In this document: positions 10,297 to 22,299 of the stretch, one piece after another
Layout of the letters: the number at the start of each line of letters is the position of its first letter
How positions within the stretch are numbered: position 1 is the first letter of the stretch
From: Rutpela maculata
Taxonomy: Eukaryota > Arthropoda > Insecta > Coleoptera > Cerambycidae
Assembly: GCA_936432065.2 (NCBI GenBank)
Contig: OW386285.2
Location: 181,818,088-181,882,087, forward strand
Reading direction: 5' to 3'
Length of the DNA stretch: 64,000 bases
Translations under genes and position numbers: made by a program
The notes under the pieces: generated by a model
Seen by the model: the letters and a program-made list of their open reading frames with translations, nothing else
Database searches by the model: none
Told to the model about the DNA's origin: nothing

Positions 10297-10458
10297 ATAA
10301 AAGAGCAAAATAATCATAGTAATTTATTTAAAGATTACAAACAAAGGTTTTGAGAAAAACAAAATTTAAATTAAAATTTAAAACAAAAAGGCTTTGGTAA
10401 AATAATTGAGAATTCTGAAAAGAGTATTGGTGTGGTATTTTCACTGTTATAAAATTAT

Positions 10459-11858
10459 ATGAAACTAAGGTCAGGTAAGATGAAAGGTAATAATGAACAA
10501 GAGGCATCTACGTCTCAAACAGCAGGCGAAACAGAAACGCAAGAAGAAACAACAACACAGGAGCAGACCGAACAACAGCAGGAACCAACACAAATAGGAG
10601 ACACGATACAAACAACTGAACAGACAGAAGCAAACATACTCCACCAACTCATGCAAATGATGACAGATATAGGTGAGAAAATAGATAGCACAAAAGAAGA
10701 AATGAACAAGAAATTTGAAGAAAACAAGCAAGAGATAAGTGCGAAAATAAACGAGAGAATGGACAAGAAATTTGAAGAATGCAACGGAAAATTTGATCAA
10801 TACATGACGGAAATGAAACTCAGAGTAGAAGGGGTAGAAGTAAGATTAGAAAATATTAAAGAAGACTTGGCTATGGAAATTCACAATAGAGTAAAAGAAT
10901 CAGAAAAGGAAATTCAAATCAATGTGGAAAAATTCATAGTTGAAGGGAAAGACAAAATGAAGCAGTCACGGCAACTTTAAAAGAAAAGGATGGACGGATA
11001 AAATTAATGGATACGAAGTTATCAGAAGGAAAACAAGGAGCGAACGCTAACTTCGGATATACAATCAACCACGCATGCCAGAAATCCCAATTTTATTTCT
11101 ACGGTGACTCGAGAATACACCCGAAAATATTTACTACTAGGCTTAAACTACATCTAGAAACGGTACATCCTGGGACAAACATAAAGCAAGTCATACAGAA
11201 CATGTTACGTGGTGAAGCTGAAATTTGGTACGCCACTGTTGAGAGTAGGTTCAGTAGTTTCGAGGAATTTGAATCGCTCGTAATGAAACAATATTGGGGG
11301 GAGTATAATCAACAAAAGATTAGATTAAATCTCTTTAATGGAAAATACAGTGAGAACATCGGAGTATCCTGGGAAAATTATATACTGCGAAAGGTATATA
11401 ATATCAAACATCTACAACCATCTTTCACGGAAAGTGAAATGGTTAGGTATTTAGCACGTCATTTCCCAGATGATGTACACAGTGTCATCATTACACAACG
11501 AATCACAACTTTGGACAGTCTCATAGAATACATAAGAAACATAGACGACCATCGCACTGGATGGAGAAGAAACACTCAACAAAACTACAATAATGAAAAC
11601 CGTAGATATGATGATAGAAGCAAAAATTATGACACAGGTCAAAACTACGAACAAAGAAGAAACAATAACTATAACAACCAAGGCAATGGAAATCAACCAA
11701 GAAACTTATATAACAATCAAAACAACGACTACAACGGAAATCAACAAAGGTATTACAACAACAACAATCAGCAAAGGACAGACGACAATGGGTACTACAA
11801 CAACAATCAGCAAAGAATAAACCAAAACCAACAAAACAGGCCACAAGCAAACGATTAG
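10459..11858 (+). pseudogene. Gag, one frameshift
   Basis: The first piece (10459-10980) starts MKLRSGKMKGNNEQ and is a Gln/Thr/Glu-rich head followed by a charged coiled coil. A one-base frameshift near 10955 moves the frame to the second piece, recognisable from about 10960 to 11858. That piece has the capsid-like region of insect Ty3/gypsy Gag (YFYGDSRIHPKIF, then RGEAEIWYATVESRFSSFEE). Its tail is extremely Asn/Gln/Tyr-rich, and no CCHC zinc knuckle is visible where one would be expected. The stop at 11856-11858 is followed by pol in the +1 frame. Confidence 0.75.
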
Positions 11859-11916
11859 CAGAAAAAGGATACAAGATCCTACGCACAGGTAGCAAACACC
11901 AACGTACAACAGAGAA

Positions 11917-13176
11917 ATGGACAACAAAATCAAATCGAAATGCATAAAATTGAGACACAAGCCCAAGTTAATACTCGACAGCAGGATTTTTAAAAAGAAA
12001 TGTTTTAACTACCAACTATTCTCACGCCCGCGAATTTATCACAACGGACAACAAAACGGAAGTTTATATGAAACAAAACAAAGTCACCTACCAATGGTTA
12101 ATTTAAATATGCAAGGTTTAATGTTAGATGCACTTATTGATTGCGGTTCAGAAATATCAATGATTAACGAGAGTTTATTTAACAAAAATAAGGATAAATT
12201 TGCCCAAAAATGTATAAAACTTGCAAAAATACGATTAATTAACGCCAATGGCAGAAAATTTTCTGAAAGCACCAGCATATTGCAAACATCTTTTAAAGTA
12301 GAAAACTACAATTTTAAATGTGAATTATTTATAGTACCTGAATTAAATTTTGACATTATTCTGGGTGAAGATATTTTATATAAATTGAGGGCTAATATTG
12401 ATTTGGGAACAAGATTCCTTAGATTAGAAGGTAGAACGTTACCTATATATAGTAAAAATGAGATTATATTGAATAAAAATGCGGTAATTAAAGAATTAAA
12501 TGACGATAAAGTCAATGCGGGACATGAGGTTGGCACAGTGACCACCCATGTCGAAAAAAATGCGGGATACGAGGGAGGCACAATGACCACCTGTATCAAA
12601 AATAAAAATGCGGTAAGAAATGAATTAAACGGCAACCAAGCCAATGCGGAATATATGATGTGGAGCGTACCCACATATGTTATGAATAGTAATTATATTA
12701 TGCCCAAAAATATTGATATAAAATGTCCACTTAAATATGAAAGAATTATTCATGAACTTTTACAAAAAAATATCTCACTAATAAACTATGAACCAAGAGT
12801 TGCAACAGGTTATATTCACAAGCTACAAGTAGATGAAACAAAATCATTTAAAAGCAAAAATTATCCTATTCCTTTTAAGTACAGAGAACAAGTGCAAAAT
12901 GAATTACAAAACATGTTACAATCTGATATCATTGAATCGGCTAAAACAAATTACATTAATCCATTGGTAATAGTAAAAAAGAAAAATGACTCAATAAGAT
13001 TATGTTTAGATGCACGCGTCCTAAATACGTTAACAAAATCGCAATACGATTCGCCAGAGAATATTATTTTTATTCTATTTAGACTATTCAAAACAAAGAA
13101 GAAGAAAAAGGAAACAAATGAAACAACAATTTACGCAAGGTGTTACATTTTATTAGGATCGGTTCATTGTAATTAA
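11917..13176 (+). pseudogene. Pol remnant: aspartic protease and start of reverse transcriptase
   Basis: The protease active site appears as LIDCGSEISMIN near residue 75 (D-C-G in place of the usual D-T/S-G). A linker with an imperfect repeat (NAGHEVGT / NAGYEGGT) follows. Reverse transcriptase begins at about residue 310 (YPIPFKYREQVQNELQNML) and breaks off after CLDARVLNTLT near residue 371. The remaining codons are lysine-rich and unrelated. The YxDD region, RNase H and integrase are gone. The deletion joins the RT start almost directly to the 3' leader of the PPT. Confidence 0.75.
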
Positions 13177-13351
13177 AACAAAGTTAAAACATTAATGAGC
13201 AAAAACATGCACAAAAGTAATTTATCCTTATGTAAGTGAATAAATTGAAAACCAAAAACAAAGATTAACAGTACAAGATATCCCATCAAGTTTATCAAAC
13301 TAATGAAATTTTCAGAATTTTCAAAATGTTCAAATTTTCAAATTTAATTAG

Positions 13352-13366
13352 TTGGAGGGAGTAAAA
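13352..13366 (+). other. Polypurine tract
   Basis: GGAGGGAGTAAAA, a purine run that ends at the first base of the 3' LTR and would prime plus-strand synthesis. Confidence 0.8.
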
Positions 13367-15475
13367 TGATATGATATCTTGACTCATGAGAGAGACAATA
13401 AGTTTCATTATCAAAATAAATAATCTACGCCACTGTTTGCAGTTTCTGCATCATAGAATTCAATGATTACAAAGTAAAAACTATAAAACTAACATGAATT
13501 ATCGATAGTAAACATACTATCAGTAAACAAATTTAAATTGAAAGACAGATTAAACAGTAACAATAAATATTGTAAAATGCTTAAATTTTTAAAATAAGTA
13601 GGTTTAAAAATTTGTAAAATCTCACTTTATCTTCAGAAGCTAGACTTCTTAAATACAAAACCAAAGGTGGAAAAATCATATCAGGAATCCATCGTTAGAG
13701 TGTTTCTGACTAATAGACAATCATAGGTTGATCCGGAGCTCATCAAACTGGAAAAACTTCCACAAAATAAGAAATGTAAATTTCCACATCTGAAAATTTA
13801 AAACTTGAAATTAAAGCAAGAAAATAATTTAGAACTAAAATATTAAACAATATAGGTGACAAAAAACATAAAAGGAAGTGAAAATTCACAAACAAACTGA
13901 ATAAACATTCTATATAGCGTACATAAAGACTCTTTAAAAAGAAAAGGAGCACAAATAAAACTTAAATCTAAGATTTCTCGAAAATTAGTGCTCGGGTTTA
14001 AATCATAAACATTTAAAATCAAAGACTATTACCTTAGATTAACCCTGAATTCCATATGTTAATTGTAGTTTAAAGTTTCAGTGTTGACCACCAGTAACCA
14101 TAATTTGTGTGCTGTCACTGGTTATTTAAATATTAGATTGTTAAAAACATTGTTTTCCTATTTATTATGCAAGCAGTTGAAAGAAAACACTGCAAACAAC
14201 ATTTCAAAATGATTTTCAGTTCGGTAGGTAAAAGGACACTACTTCAAGGACTGAAGAAACATTGACTACGAGTTCTGAAAAATAAAAGTTATAAAGTTAG
14301 CATTTATTCATACTGAAAAGTAAATTTGTTAATTAGAATTAAGAGAGCTAGTTAGTAAGAAGATTAAGAAAGGTAAATCATGCATCAAATCTAGTGTAAA
14401 TTGTTTAAAATAGAAATTATGTGAAAATCATGCAACGTTTTGGAACTACTTAAATATAAAACCTAGAGAAATAAAAGGGATACTGAAAGAATCAGAATTA
14501 AATAAGGAATCTGTTTCAAACAGTAAAACAGACAGAGAAGGTCTAAAAGAAAAATTTAAATTCATAACCAAATAAAATTTATGAAATTTTGACAGGTCTA
14601 GTTATCTAATTTCAGAAAAAAGTCATTAATTAACAAAGTTTTCAAGAAACAAGGAACGTTTCCATGAGTTATTTTCAAAATTGAGTCCAGAAATTATTAA
14701 AAATAGTAAAGAAAATTCAAATTCAGATGAAGAAAAGTATGTAAATCAAACATTAATAAGTTGAGAAGTAAGAGGAACCAATGTTGCAAGGTTTAAAAAA
14801 CAAAATAATTATCATCGAAATATAACCTTAATGTCAGCTGTTTGTCAAATTTGACTTACCGGATTTTCAAGTAAGCCATACGGTATTAATCCAATATTTT
14901 AGCATCAAAGTCGTCCAAGGCACATCAAATCGAACAAATTTCACAAGGAACAAAATTACCACAAAGGCACGGCACGAGAAATCGAGGGAGTTTGCAGGTA
15001 ACCAGGATCACAACAGTGTAGTGCAACAAATCAGTGATTCATATCGGGACGTCACGTCGCATACAGGTACCTGTTTTATCGATATTAAATAAAGCAAAGA
15101 TTTCTTTAATTTTCTTAGAATAAGTATTTGTAATTAAAATAAAAGAGCAGAATTTTGTTTCCTAAATATAAGAAACCCAAGGCCAAGGTTCAACTAAATT
15201 AAAATTTTGTAAATTAATCTGATCTACTTTTCTTAAATAAAATTGTTATTATTTGATCTATGATTTTAATTTGCCTTTTATTAAATTGAGCTAAAGAATC
15301 TGCACTGAGATAGAGTGACACCTATTGGTAACTCATGCTAATAAATGTGTGTTTGCTGGGAAACTAGGAAGCAGTGGCGCCGAATATAAAAATTTCTGCT
15401 TTCCAGATTAAAATTTAATTAAAAATTAAATTAACAAATTTCTTTCTCTTTCTTTAGTACCCAGAAAACATATCA
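13367..15475 (+). repeat. 3' LTR (2109 bp)
   Basis: Same ends as the 5' LTR. It lacks 43 bp after CGTTTCCATGA (near 14667), which explains the length difference. Confidence 0.9.
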
Positions 15476-16145
15476 ATATATATATATGGTATCCAAAAAG
15501 TCTGGAAAAGTCAAATATCTCGAGAAATACACATTGGTTACAAAAAAGAAAAAAGACGTCCTTAATAATTTTGAAAGGGCTATTCATTGATACTAAACGT
15601 GACCCCCTACCCCCATCCCTTGGAGTGGGACGGGGGCAACTTTAAAATCTTCAGAGTCGGATTCTACGGCAAAAATTACGTCAAGTTTGTCTGAAACATT
15701 TTTTTCTATTCTTGACAGATGGCGCTGTAATCGCAAAAATATTTCTTTTCGTAATTTCTAAAAAATTCTACGTAAGAATGAAAAATAATAAAGTACGAGG
15801 TCATTTTCTTGAAAAGTCCATTCAATGGTGTTAAATTTAACCCCCCCCCCTTCACCACCACTACCACCACCGTGGGGGAGGGCAATTTTCAAATGCTAAA
15901 TGGAAACCTTCATTTTCATTGTTCGTGAAAAATGTTTAATTTTTAAGAAATATTCTTTTTTCGCCAAAACGTAGATTTTTTTCTTTTTTTTTTTTTAATG
16001 AAATTAAATTGCTTGTTCACCAGACTCTACATCCGCCAATAAAAAATATGGGATTCCGTTTAAGATTTGAAGTTTGCCCACCACTTCCCCCCTCATGGTG
16101 GTGGTGGAGGGGGAAGGGAGGGTATTAAATTTAACACCATTGTAT
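15476..16145. repeat. C/G-run repeat with three related modules
   Basis: Three copies of a module, GAAAAGTCCATTCAATGG then TTAAATTTAAC then a C-run and a CCACC/GGTGG block then AATTTTCAAAT. They lie at about 15565-15640 and 15812-15900 (direct) and 16068-16145 (inverted). The left edge GGTATCCAAAAAGTCTGG could be a terminal repeat. It is probably a non-autonomous DNA element but no transposase or clear TIR pair is visible. The open frame on the minus strand across 16004-16420 is likely a by-product of the GGTGG runs. Confidence 0.45.
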
Positions 16146-16539
16146 ATGCTGGGGCCTAGAGAGCGCATGCGTGACTGGCTACGTGTTATTGGCCCTCTAC
16201 TGTGTGTGGGAGGCGTAGCGGGCGCCTGAGCTAACCCGACAACTGGCCTCGCTGAAACGTCACGTTTCACGTGACTTCTCATTGGTGGTCGTGCATCCTC
16301 GTCTCTAATTGTCATGGAAGTTTGTCGAGTTTCTGTTTGATTGGTTAGCGCTGGGCTCCGGTTCCTCGTGATAAGTTGTGGTAGGTTGTGGTGTCTCATC
16401 ATAATCGTCATCATCGTCATCGTTATATAATCATCATTCGACGTTCGATGGTGTAAGCAAGTGATACGTAGTAGTTTGCCTCTGCCATCAAAACTCGTGA
16501 TAGTGCTAGACCTAATGCTTAGATAGACAAACCGTCAAC

Positions 16540-18639
16540 ATGTCCAGGAAAAAGCCCCCGGACAAGGGAAACGCCGAAGCTAAAAAAGCCTCTAAGGAAA
16601 CTGCATTTAAACCCACACCAGTCACTACAGAATAGAACACAGCAAACAAAAGACATGAAAACACTGATACACACAAAAACACAGGTGCAAAATATTGTTG
16701 ATAGCTCTGTGGCAGATAACTTTCGTAAATTGGAGGAACTTATAATGAATACTAATAATACTAAACACTAACAATACCCCCACTCGTTTAATCTAACCCC
16801 TCAAGTTTCGCCCATTCTTAATAGTAATAATGCAACACCCCGGCTGAGGAGCCAGTAGCAATACCAATACCTACTCTGGTTAGTTTAACTAACACAACCG
16901 CCACTAACACATCTACTACCTACTGTTCAGTATTCGTCAATCAGTAAAACTCATCAATTCTTTAGCTTCGATATGCAAGTCAGAAACACCAGTGATGATG
17001 ATAACAGCGACACAAACTCCCAGTAGTCATGTTCCTCTTTTCTGCAAACTGATAAATCCACACAATCCACTAAAAAGGATGGTAAAAGGTGCCATAAGCG
17101 CAAGCGTTAATAAAGATGGGACGGAAACGTCGTCTTCTGACGTTTTAAAGCTAACCTAAACCCTTAAAGCTTCTACTCCAACCTCTTCCAGTCACAATAT
17201 GAATTAGTCTCTCCCACAAGGTTCGAATCATAGACGATGGATGCGGTCCCTATCGCTCCCACCGCCCCCAACTAAGAAAGTATTCAGAATCACCCAGAAC
17301 GTCCAGATACACAATTTAGGGGCGCCGCCCCCAACACCGCTCCCCGCCCCCATGCCAAAAAATGTGGCAAGTGGCCTAGAAGGTCAAAAACCAACCTCTG
17401 GTACCTTCCCCCAATGCCGTCCCCAATCTGAAAATAGCTGCTGACCTAGAAAGGCTAATAGCACAATTTGGGTTCATCCCCACAACCACCCTCTTTTACT
17501 ACCTCAGAACAGCCGGTAGCAGTTACTTCTTATCCCCCTCTTAATGTCAGGTCCTCTCAGCCCGTTATACAAGGCACTGTCCATAAGAATATTGAACAAC
17601 TCACCACATCCAGACAAACACCCCCAGAGATAATGAATGTGGCATCCCCTGACGTCGTAAAGTCCAATCTGCAAACAAATCTGATAGCAAACACCCAGGT
17701 ACTCTCAAACTCTCAGGCCAACAAACAAACTAGTAACAAAGCCCCGCCGACCATTCACATATACACCAAGTCGCATAAGGAAACCATATCGTTAACTAAC
17801 AGCAATGCCGCCGACAGGCCTTCATTTAAGTACAACAACTCTTCATGAATTTGCTTTACTAAGGCGCCTAGGGACCACAATAAAATATTAAGACTCCTCG
17901 CTGAAAATAACAGAATTGTATTCATACAATGTAAATAATGTCAGACCAATAAAAGTTTGTGTTAAATATATCCCAACTAATGTTACAGTAGAATATATTC
18001 ATGAGGCCTTGAACCTCAAAGAATTACCAGTAATTAACATAGCTAGACAGTCATACCTAAGGTCGAAAGACCATCTCGAATATTCTTCAACTAACCATCC
18101 CAAGGCATGCAGCCGAAGGATATTACAACATGAAAGAACTATGTTATTACAGAGTCAACGTTACTGATTACGTCAGATCTGATATACCCCAGTGCCACAG
18201 GTGTCAGCACTTTGGGCATTCCTCGGCGGTGTGCAACCGCATCGCACGATGTGTGCGGTGCGGACAAACGCACACGTCTGCAAGGCAGAAAAGTGCAAAT
18301 GCGCTAACTGCGCGAGGATGCTCGGAGTACGCGGCCGCAAAGGCGAGATATGGTACAAAGACAAAACCAAATGACATAAGTCGAGACTTAATCACACCCG
18401 GACAAAGACCTAGACGAACAGACAGACAAACTACTGATAAACCGGCTGAGCAGGCGGGCATAGCCCTGCCTCCTTTAACACAAGACACAGCAGATGCCAT
18501 TAGCACGCAAAACGTAAAAGCGTGGCAAAACTTTAGAGCCAGACAGCAGGCCACGACACAGGAAAGGAATGCTAAAGCACACCGGGCGCGCCACTACCTA
18601 CTCAACAAGCACCTCAGGGAGACGATGAAAATTCGATAA
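16540..18639 (+). pseudogene. LINE ORF1 (Gag-like) with PRE_C2HC-type and zinc-knuckle region
   Basis: The start MSRKKPPDKGN at 16540 runs into a stop at 16633. Proline-rich pieces follow at 17241-17444 and 17468-17848. From 17916 comes RPIKVCVKYIPTNVTVEYIH, which fits the PRE_C2HC domain of Jockey-type ORF1. A frameshift near 18130 leads to the knuckle CHRCQHFGHSSAVC (C-x2-C-x4-H-x4-C) followed by RCVRCGQTH. The later knuckles are degraded. ORF1 proteins of this clade bind the element's RNA. At least four breaks make it non-functional. Confidence 0.6.
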
Positions 18640-18769
18640 GGGAAATCAAGCTATCTAAAAAATTTTAACGTTAAAAAAATATGGAATAATCTTTAAAAAA
18701 CTGCTAGCCACATTAAAAAATACAACTGACCTCGTAGAAAAAATTTCCATTATTTTAGAACTACTACTA

Positions 18770-19072
18770 TTTCTACTACTACAATTTAACGCCCGGGGCG
18801 TGCTTAGGCAAAAAGCAGAATTAGCGCATATTTTACATACTAAAAATATAGATATCTGTTGTCTTTGCGAGACATTTCCTACACTCAAAGAAATAGTATG
18901 GGTAAATTCAACTAAAAAAATGGGTAACTAACAATACCGGTAATTTTGTTAAACTAAATTATATTGATGGTATTTTCAAACAAAAGGTGATTGTTATTTT
19001 AATTAATAAAAAGTTGTCGTACAACAAAACAAACATTAACTTAAAAAAATCGGCAGCTACTGGAAGCGGCTA
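18770..19072 (+). pseudogene. LINE ORF2 N-terminus (apurinic endonuclease start)
   Basis: LQFNARGV...ELAHIL...IDICCLCETF matches the opening strands of the Jockey-type endonuclease. The frame breaks at an A-run near 18914-18920 and continues to a stop at about 19070. Less than 100 residues are present of a protein normally near 900. Confidence 0.5.
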
Positions 19073-19644
19073 GAACCTCCCCACACGGTGGATCCTTATC
19101 AGCTGTATTTGGATATTACATCGGAAATCAGAGCACTGAGCAAACAGATAAATTACACGTGACTTTGGAGCCATTTATTTCATCAACAAATATCGAACGA
19201 ACTGAAGCGGACTACAAGCAATCTGTTAAAACATAACCTCTCATGTTTGTTTATGTTGCATGTTAATCAATTGCCGGATATTATAAGGGTATTAACAGAT
19301 AACGTTTCGAAGATTTTGTAAAATATTGGATAATGAAAAAAAAATAATAACACAGAATTTAGCCCAAATGACGCTCTAACCAACAAGTCAATAACATTAT
19401 GGACTGTTCAAGCAGACTACGCATGCGTCACATTAAAATCTTCCTGCTCGATCAAAAAGGTCGAGCAAGTCGAGCTTCGTCCGAGGCCTTTATTTTGTAA
19501 TATTCGAACGTTTAAGATTTAGCTCAGTTAACTCGATTTGCAATGAACGATTGTGACGTGTCCCATCAATCAGACGTAATATCCGAACACGGCTATAAAC
19601 AATTATTACCTTAAAAAAAAAACAACTAAAATAAGTTTTGACAT
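19073..19644. other. No recognisable feature
   Basis: AT-rich, no supported open frame or repeat partner. It may be decayed LINE ORF2, but no motif is left to show it. Confidence 0.4.
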
Positions 19645-20835
19645 TGTCAAAAATATTTGGGTTGGTAACCTTTACGAATGTTGATATTTAGGTTATGAAA
19701 TATATTTAGGGACATAACATGTTTAAGTTTTTCAAGTTTATTCACATTTTTAATGTTTGACTATGCATTTTTAGCTTGGAGCCACAGTGACTCCAAGCAG
19801 ATAGTTAAAAAACTCATGCAAATAATTTTTCTATATAGACCATCTTAGGATAACGTCATGATAAGTCGAGCCTGAGGGATAACCAAACTTTTTATTCCAA
19901 TGTAAACAATGAAGTAATCTCAGTTTTAAATGTGAAATAAAAATAAAACACCATCTTTTTTTGCGACAAGGTGCGATTGTGAGATAAGGTTTATTTTGAA
20001 TGTAAAAAAGATTAGAAGAAAGGTAAAGAAATCACTTTCTGGCAGAGTCTATTGAATACTACATACGGATAATATAACAAGCTTATCACTGAAATCTAGC
20101 ACTTAGTTATTTAAATGTAAACTTGCCTTGCCCATAACATTTGAGTTTATCTTTCTTGCACAAACTTCTTGCACAAATCCGGCCTCATAATATTTATATG
20201 CTTGTAAAGATTTGTATGCCTTTAACTGCTGATCTGCGAAGAAGCTGTGAGTCGATACTAAGTAATTTACCATATTAATTACGGACACACAAGGTAAAAT
20301 AGACAAATCTGCAGAAAGGTCTCCAGTCTCCACTCCAAGGGTGTATGGGTCAATATTGTCTATTATTTTGATTTTCTCATCGTAGCGACACTTTACATCA
20401 CCCATAAGGGTTGGATAATATTCACTATATGACATTATTACGAAAACACATACAGTTTCTCAAGAAAATCAGAAAAAAATATATAAAACCACGCAAACTG
20501 CGTTTTGTTGTCCCTCAAGCAAAATGTCAAAATTGTCAAAACCATGTGACCTAAAAATGGTTGATTAATAAAAAAATATATTGCTAATTACAGGTTAGAT
20601 TTCTAACCCACAAAAAGAGTCCTATTTTATTAGGGCAAAGTATTTAGGACTTCATAAATATTACACTGTACTAGATTTTAGTTGAAAGTACGGGAATCAG
20701 GCAGAAATTTTAATAATAGCTACGTAATATTCTTAAGTCTTAAGAAATATATATTTTTGAGGTTAGCTGTGACGTCACGTACCATAAGCTATAAATTAAC
20801 ATTCACAAAGGTTACCAACCCAAATATTTTTGACA
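19645..20835. mobile_element. TIR element carrying a captured exon-like fragment
   Basis: Ends share a ~38-bp inverted repeat (TGTCAAAAATATTTGGGT then TGGTAACCTTT then GAATGTT). Two internal palindromes lie at 19774-19798 (GCTTGGAG/CTCCAAGC) and 20593-20608 (GGTTAGATTTCTAACC). An internally shorter relative lies inverted at 22765-23110. It has both palindromes but lacks the ~720 bp between 19840 and 20560, which is where the coding fragment sits here. No transposase is present. Confidence 0.6.
20103..20435 (-). pseudogene. YqaJ/SWIM-type protein, N-terminal fragment
   Basis: The 110-codon frame opens MSYSEYYPTLMGDVKCRY and contains LPCVSVINMVNYLVSTHSFF and QLKAYKSLQAYKYYEAGFV. This pattern is typical of the start of insect proteins that carry a SWIM zinc finger and a YqaJ-type nuclease domain (family recognised from memory). 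Only the opening region is present, with no SWIM or YqaJ core. Where the family continues after GK, this copy runs into an unrelated tail and a stop; a GCAAGT there could be a GC-type splice donor. I read it as one exon plus flank taken up by the surrounding TIR element. Confidence 0.5.
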
Positions 20836-20927
20836 GATGGCAAAATACGTTTTCCCCTAACAATAATACCAATTTTTTGGATGCTGTCATATGTGCACAT
20901 ATAACGAATTATTTTTAATTTTTTTAA

Positions 20928-21296
20928 CGGAAACCAAATCGAAAGGGTGCAAGTGTGATATATCGTTGAAATTGGAATTTATACTGCTTTTTAATGGTTC
21001 AATTACAAATTCTAAGTAATCATAAAATAAACAACTTGTGCCAAAATGGCACTAAACGTAATCCGATCTCAACCAAAACCTTTTCAGATCTTCTGGAGCA
21101 CTAAAGAAACCCTCATGTAAAAGTTTCATCCAAATCAGGTTAGTAGCTTCGTAGCTATCGTGCTAACACACAGGCATTAGTCACAAACCACTTTTTTGGG
21201 TTTCCGGGACCTCGAAATCGTAAAGATTTGATGTTATCTCAATTTTCGATTTTGGATTAATTGTAGTAACCTCCCACAATTATTGTGGGGAGGTTA
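20928..21296 (+). repeat. Dispersed repeat C, copy 1, ending in a stem-loop
   Basis: Starts ACGGAAACCAAA and ends with the hairpin CCTCCCACAAT/ATTGTGGGGAGG (21270-21293) followed by TTAA. A second copy in the same orientation lies at 23408-23887. It contains no open frame. A TTTCATCCAAAT...GTGCTAACA block precedes the point where copy 2 has a (CA)n tract. It could be the 3' end of an unidentified retroelement. Confidence 0.6.
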
Positions 21297-21969
21297 ATAA
21301 ACACAACACTATAAAAACTAAGTTCGTAGGCAAGAGCACTTAATAATTTTGATTATTGATACGGGAAACAACTAAACGAAAACATCCGTTCGTTGGTAAT
21401 GGGTGGTAGGGATGGCCATCTTTTGGAAAAACCATATAACTCTTGGTGGACAGCTTCCCTGCCAGATGTGGCCGGAGTAGTGTTCATGATGGATCGTTTA
21501 AGTTTGAGTTGATATATTTTGTTTTATCTTCTGGCCTCGGCCGATTTTTCACTAAATCGGTCGGGGAAGTAAGCTGTCAAATTTTTCTGGGGGAATTTGG
21601 TTTTTGACAGTTTTCGAAAAAATATTTTAGGTTAGTACCAATGTCTTAAATTATTTTTAAGTTATGTAGCACTATTTTTAGGTTATGTTGCCGGAAGAAT
21701 TTCCGGCGGGATGGCGGAAGTAGCGGAAATAGTTTTTAAAATATAATGTCACTTTTAAAGTTTTATTGGAAAAAACTCACCGAAAACGTTCCGGTGAGAT
21801 TGCTTATACTTGTAGGGCATGTGAGCGGTTCACGAAGGCTTCTCACACCTTCCGTGGGCTTTATGAACGTCGAAAAAACTTGTAATATCTCGATGCACTT
21901 GCACTCAAATTTACTCAGCATACAGTCTGCACGCTTTAACACACTAGTCTATTGAACGTTAGGTTAGAT
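21297..21969. other. Hairpin-rich stretch without a gene
   Basis: Contains several short palindromes, for example CCGATTTTTCACTAAATCGG (about 21540) and CCGGAAGAATTTCCGG (about 21690), and CACCGAAAACGTTCCGGTG (about 21779). The 69-codon frame at 21746 has no recognisable feature. Confidence 0.4.
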
Positions 21970-22299
21970 CACAGAGTACAGTAACTATACAGAGGCGAAG
22001 GCTAGCCTTCCCGCCAAAACCAAATTTGTATACTGATCGCCATTTCTTAATTGTTTAACAATCAACCTCACTTTTATCTTGACACTGTTGATGTTTATCG
22101 TGTTAAGTTTGGATTTGTGAATTTTTTTTTCCACTCATTTTGGGATATTGAAAACATTAACCGAGAATTAAAATTCTCATAAATAAAACCTAGTGTACAA
22201 CTCAATTGAAAATAGGCGCCAATTATAAGCAATTCAAATCGTAATATTTTTCAATCCAACTCGAAATACACTGTCTTTTCAGTGTATCCTTAAATGGGG

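Larger units (their letters stand above)
8117..15475 (+). mobile_element. Ty3/gypsy-type LTR retrotransposon with 2.1-kb LTRs, pol-deleted
   Basis: Two LTRs in direct orientation (8117-10268 and 13367-15475) enclose 3.1 kb. The gag and protease regions are recognisable and reverse transcriptase stops after its first ~60 residues, so RNase H and integrase are absent. The LTRs differ by about a dozen substitutions by eye plus a 43-bp indel, which suggests fairly recent insertion. With an intact PBS-like site, a PPT and long LTRs but no pol, it would depend on a helper element. The left flank is a (TA)n tract; no clean target duplication is visible. Confidence 0.85.
16146..19072 (+). mobile_element. 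Jockey-type LINE, 5' half, decayed
   Basis: GC-richer than its surroundings. A 5' UTR precedes ORF1 and the first part of the ORF2 endonuclease is present. Reverse transcriptase is not visible. Most LINE relics lack their 5' end; here the 5' end is kept and the 3' half is missing or unrecognisable. Another fragment related to its 18940-19050 part lies at 24150-24235. Confidence 0.6.

Noticed and set aside
16004..16420. 138-codon minus-strand open frame
   Set aside because: It spans the GGTGG repeat and the LINE 5' UTR, has no domain, and is best explained by the GC-rich composition.
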